A stretch of 13,207 nt of DNA from Cudoniella acicularis (Eukaryota > Ascomycota > Leotiomycetes > Helotiales > Helotiaceae), in assembly GCA_013054445.1 (NCBI GenBank), contig JAAMPI010001544.1, positions 1-13,207 on the forward strand, given 5' to 3'. Positions 9,886-13,207 of this stretch are shown one piece after another. The notes under the pieces are model-generated. The model made no database searches, was not told the origin of the DNA, and was given only the letters and a program-made list of their open reading frames with translations. Each line of letters opens with the position of its first letter. The stretch's first letter is position 1. The position numbers and the translations under genes were made by a program.

Positions 9886-10501
9886 TTAATTACAACCGAA
9901 GCCTTTGCTTTGACAAAGAATCAAGTATTCGCAGCCTTCTGGCAAGCGTCCTAACGGCCAGGTGACCCCTTTCTCTTGAATAACTTTCAAGACCGCCAGT
10001 GGTTCGGTGTGGTCAACCCAAAATGAAGTATCCGCACATGAATACTCCCATCCGTCACATTGTCGAATAGATCCCCCCTCGCCTTGGATTTCTTTACGTA
10101 TTCTACTGGAGAACTCTCCAGAATAGCACGAGCACTCTCCTTCATTAGCACCGACTCCTAGCTCACATTTTCAACCCCATGCCCAAACACCCTCAGTACA
10201 GCCGATACTGCAAAAGGTTGCGAAGAGAGAATCCCAATAGTGGAATCACAATCCTCTGGTCGAAGCGCTTCAAGAAGCTGTTTCGCAACGCCTTGATTCC
10301 GGTAATCCCTATACACACAAAGTTGTGTGACCCAAAGGATATGGCGCCCTTCAGGTGTTATCCACCGTGTGCCACAGATATTCCTAATCGAGGTTTTGGC
10401 GGTGGGATCGAGGGCGCGGACGTAAGTGTTGTGAGCTTGTGGAGGTAGGGCAGGAAGGATTTGTTGTTTGAGGAATTTGGGGGATATTTTAATTCTGGTG
10501 C
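9886..10501 (-). pseudogene. Decayed GNAT N-acetyltransferase
   Basis: The acetyl-CoA-binding motif of a GNAT fold is clear: LWVTQLCVYRDYRNQGVAKQ, with the R-x-x-G-x-A element, then GILSSQPFAVSAVLRVFG. It is preceded by SPKFLKQQILPALPPQAHNT and RALDP. Two lesions: an in-frame TAG at 10158-10160 right after HGVENVS, with the frame continuing as ESVLMKESARAILESSPVEY; and a -1 (or +2) shift at about 10045-10065, after which the end reads SCADTSFWVDHTEPLAVLK..WPLGRLPEGCEYL to TAA at 9886-9888. The upstream end is a plausible acceptor (CTAG, with GCTAAC before it) at 10502, but no convincing 5' exon or start codon was found beyond it. From memory, this layout matches a fungal GNAT family of roughly 250-300 residues. 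It ends 78 bp from the end of the opposing pseudogene. Confidence 0.75.
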
Positions 10502-11245
10502 CTAGTGTGAATGGAAAGTTAGCAAATGTTGTAATCTTAACAATATCTCACAATTGCAAATAAATTATGAAAAGCGACCCAGCTTGGGAATAAATGCGTG
10601 TACCCAAGTTCCTGAAACCTGACACGAAATGGACGAAGTAGAGATCACTACAATAGGAAAATGCTTGAAGGCTGAGAACGGCAGTTGACTATTGACAAGT
10701 GTACAAGGCAAATGACAAAAAGTAATTCGTTGAATGGTGCCTTTTCGACCCACTTAGAAATAACCAAGAATTTTAAGAATTTAACAATAAGATGTTTCCA
10801 ACCTTTAACCCTACAAACCTCCCATAACCATTTGAAGTATCTGGAAAGGGATCGCCAACTTGCAGTGGCGAAATTCAAGCAGACCTCTCATGCGAAAAAA
10901 CGACGAAGAAGCAAGAAATATTAAGCTCGCAATTGTAAATCATTCCTTGAGGTGCAACAAAAGGGGAATATTTCTTCAATGGCTGAGTGATCTAAGCTGC
11001 GAAATCGTACTGTACCAAACATTTGAAACGTAACCAAAAAACACTACGTCAACAATGTATCAAAACACTTAGAGCAGATGAAACGGTAAACTATGCAGTA
11101 TTTCTTTCTTTGTGATAATATCTCACAGTAACACAGTAATTATACTTCAAAGTGTTATAGGTAAGTACGTAGTATGGACCCCATAAGGCCAAAGGCTTCT
11201 TTATGAAGAAACAAACTCTCGACTGCTTTGATAAAAGGAAGACGG

Positions 11246-11395
11246 TCATGCCACCTTGTTTTGCAAAACTCCCAATTTCTGCGCTGCCAATGGTCCCCAA
11301 ACCCCGTAATTGCAACTAAAAGGTTCCGTAGCTAAGGCGACCATCTCCGTGATCTCGCTGCTTTCAAATTTCTCTATGATGACTGACAATGACAT
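11246..11395 (-). other. Short ORF, possible N-terminal exon remnant
   Basis: Starting at the ATG at 11395, the frame gives MSLSVIIEKFESSEITEMVA, then LATEPFSCNYGVWGPLAAQ, stopping at about 11246. Its pattern (short beta strand, acidic helix, aromatic, glycine) loosely recalls the first strand and helix of GNAT proteins. It has no good donor near its end and no downstream exon I can join to it. It may be chance or a relic. Confidence 0.15.
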
Positions 11396-11841
11396 TGTAG
11401 GGATGTTTTGTAATTTTTCTACGCTCCTCGGTCGGCAAAAAAAATAGTAATCTGAGGACCGCTTTTGATTATTGAGAAGGCTTGATTGATTTAAGTGACT
11501 CTCAAATATATAGTGTGGGGCTAAATTAGCGTAGACCACTGACCAAACTTAGTAAGAAGAGGTGGGCAACGGAACGCTATTATTGCGGCGCAATTCAGAT
11601 TCCCCTTGAATCAATTACTCTTTGAGCCTAACCGGGTGTTCATTATGAATATTAAACCTCGTATTAGACAAAAAAGAGGAACAGGAAAGAAAGCCTGTGC
11701 AGCTAGTGACTTACCGCCTTCCGAAGTTATAGGTTTATTGATCTTGCTGTTAAAAAATTGGCTTTTAAAATTTCTCGGATGTTATTAGATGTAAGGGCTA
11801 GGTAAGGGAAACTGTATTGAAATAATGATACAGAGTTTGTT

Positions 11842-11864
11842 TCTCCGAATAGCTCTCGGAGAGC
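11842..11864. repeat. Small inverted repeat / palindrome
   Basis: TCTCCGA (11842-11848) pairs perfectly with TCGGAGA (11856-11862) across a 7-nt loop. An overlapping palindrome GCTCTC-G-GAGAGC spans 11852-11864. It lies about 300 bp upstream of the HAD gene. It could be a factor site or chance; no flanking duplication was seen. Confidence 0.4.
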
Positions 11865-12158
11865 CGCGTTTGTACGTAGTAGCTCCTAGACTCCAGCGAC
11901 AAGCAAGGGCGACAGTACACCCCGGTATATGCCACCCAGGCAGATAATCCATCACTAATGGTACGTGCCAAAATCGTGCCATAAGGGTCAAGGCATAGGG
12001 GTTGTATTTTTGCTTCCGAGCTTGTCTGCGATGCGAGGTGGCGCTGTGGCGGAAAAGGAGGTAATCGCAATGCTGCTGACTAATCTTCAGTCTAAACCGC
12101 AAACGATTCTCTACCACTGATCCACACTCACCGCACCCCTACACTCGCACTCAACTCA

Positions 12159-12233
12159 ATGCTCAATGCTTGTCGCAACTCACCGGACCCTCTCCCAACC
12201 TCTAAAACACTCTTGTCCTATAAAATTGTTTAA
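12159..12233 (+). promoter_or_regulatory. Upstream ORF overlapping the HAD start
   Basis: An ATG at 12159, seven bases before the longest HAD start (12166) and out of frame with it, opens a 24-codon reading frame ending at TAA 12231-12233. Both upstream ATGs have T at -3, a weak context. The next in-frame HAD ATG at 12271 has A at -3 and lies 37 nt past the uORF stop. This arrangement would favour initiation at 12271, if the mRNA starts upstream of 12159. Confidence 0.35.
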
Positions 12234-13207
12234 AAAACAACAATCCTTCGTGCCAAGAAGGACTTTCAGAATGACAACTCCACTTTCGAAGGAGCCGAGA
12301 CGCTTTGCACCGCTGAAAGAGGGAGTTGATAAGGCGTCGGAGGGCGTCCCAAAATTGAAGGGTATTGTGTTTGATGTTGATGGGACTTTGTGGTGAGTCG
12401 CTTTTCTTGGATTTTCTCGGCCTGCTTTTAGTCTCACGCGTTGGCTTTTCAGAGCTCGCAAGCAAGGCTTGTTTAAGACTGTACCAAGAAAATTTTAAGC
12501 TCAAAGAAACACCTACCTTAGCTTTTGAACACAATTCCCGCTATGCTGTGGGCAAGCTTCTTGCTGGAGCAAGGGGCAAACCATTTGCGGAAGAAAATAG
12601 TCACGTGATACGTTTCTGCTTCGAGCACCATTAATCCCTAAAAAGTCATCTTCATCAGCACTGAGGAAGGTTTCTTGTCTTGCCAGCCGATGAAACCAAA
12701 AGAGGCTTTAAGTCTAATGGATCTTTATCCCCTAAAATTGTCTATACTGTATTGCAAAAGCAAGTGCTCCAAAGACAGACACAGAAATAGACAACCAACA
12801 ATCCAGGAATCCTTCTCAAACCAATCACTAAGTAATAAATCCAGCTCTGAATCTGACAAATTTTCCCTCTAGCAACCCCCAAAACTACATGTTCGCCCAA
12901 ATGCGCGGCGCCCTCGGTATAACAAAATCAACCGACATCCTCGATCACTGCCACTCCCTCCCCACCGCCCAGGAGCAAGACGAAGCTCTCGAGAAAATCC
13001 GCTCTATTGAACGCACAGCCATGCTTTCCCAAGTCGCACAACCCGGTTTGGTGCCCCTCATGGAATATCTGGAATCCAAAAACATCCCCAAAGGAATATG
13101 TACGAGAAATTTCGAAACACCTGTAAATCATCTGCTGGGGAAGTTTTTAGAAGGCAAGATCTTTGATCCGATTGTGACGAGGGATTTTCGACCGCCGAAG
13201 CCGGACC
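12166..13207 (+). CDS. HAD-superfamily hydrolase, YOR131C-like, 3' cut by edge
   Basis: Putative phosphatase of the haloacid-dehalogenase fold; physiological substrate unknown. Exons join(12166..12392,12873..>13207); 187 residues visible. Motif I is GIVFDVDGTL (D70, D72), motif II is KGICTRN (T153), and motif III lysine is in RPPKPD (K185). The final acidic GDxxxD motif would lie beyond the edge. Exon 2 reads NPQNYMFAQMRGALGI, TDILDH, LPTAQEQDEAL, matching the layout of yeast YOR131C as I recall it, so the 480-bp intron must be removed as a unit (TG|GTGAGT .. CTCTAG|C restores Cys76). From 12166 the first 35 residues are basic and lack acidic residues, resembling a mitochondrial presequence; from M36 (12271) the protein would be cytosolic. 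Which start is used is not decided. Confidence 0.9.
12393..12872 (+). other. Unusually long (480-bp) intron in the HAD gene
   Basis: Donor GTGAGT and acceptor CCCTCTAG with an upstream CTGAC are normal, but the length is several times that of the other introns in this window (47-155 bp). The interior has no open frame crossing it and no conserved exon is missing between motif I and NPQNYMF. It contains a CACGTG E-box (12603-12608). I could not identify inverted repeats or a transposon core, so an old insertion is only a suspicion. Confidence 0.7.

Larger units (their letters stand above)
10502..12158. other. Gene-poor AT-rich stretch
   Basis: About 1.66 kb with no supportable gene, RNA gene or transposon. 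It may contain eroded 5' sequence of the GNAT pseudogene (toward 10502) and the HAD gene promoter (toward 12158). Scattered small frames include a plus-strand one ending in a basic tail (AKKRRRSKKY, to 10924) and a minus-strand one described separately. I saw no terminal inverted repeats or target-site duplications. Confidence 0.45.

Noticed and set aside
10685..10924. Plus-strand ORF of 79 codons ending AKKRRRSKKY
   Set aside because: The basic tail looks nuclear-localisation-like, but there is no conserved motif, no partner exon and the region is AT-rich; probably chance.
12365..12634. ORF running from HAD exon 1 into the long intron
   Set aside because: Out of frame with the HAD protein; the conserved sequence resumes exactly at 12873, so this is intronic noise.
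1..13207. tRNA/rRNA genes, CRISPR arrays, insertion sequences, phage or other prokaryotic features
   Set aside because: Looked for and not seen; the window is fungal nuclear DNA with spliceosomal introns.

Overview
This is nuclear DNA from a filamentous ascomycete (Pezizomycotina; Leotiomycetes is a guess from overall protein flavour only). The evidence is short spliceosomal introns with GTAAGT-like donors, CTAAC/TACTAAC-like branch points and CAG/TAG acceptors inside genes that can be spliced by hand. The products include a monofunctional fungal dihydroorotase, an ISWI remodeller and a YOR131C-type HAD hydrolase. There are no operons or prokaryotic signals.

Layout. (1) 1-1790, minus: dihydroorotase (URA4 type), eight exons, missing only its extreme C-terminus off the left edge. 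(2) 2506-6148, minus: complete ISWI chromatin-remodelling ATPase, five exons, 1130 residues. (3) 6149-6675: divergent promoter. (4) 6676-7512, plus: single-exon 278-residue protein resembling the HAPSTR1/C16orf72 (DUF4588) family. (5) 8163-9807, plus: a decayed protein-coding gene of unrecognised family with in-frame stops and frameshifts. (6) 9886-10501, minus: a decayed GNAT N-acetyltransferase, tail to tail with the previous pseudogene. (7) 10502-12158: long gene-poor, AT-rich stretch. (8) 12166 to the right edge, plus: HAD-superfamily hydrolase similar to yeast YOR131C, with an unusually long 480-bp intron and two possible start codons.

The flanking genes (pyrimidine synthesis, chromatin remodelling, HAD phosphatase) have intact frames and catalytic motifs, while two adjacent genes between them have each acquired several lesions. 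That contrast, rather than a new multi-gene system, is the main finding. The genes do not form an obvious pathway. The only structural link is the shared divergent promoter of ISWI and the HAPSTR1-like gene. Exon coordinates were derived by eye from reading frame, splice consensus and remembered family conservation; transcript data would settle them.
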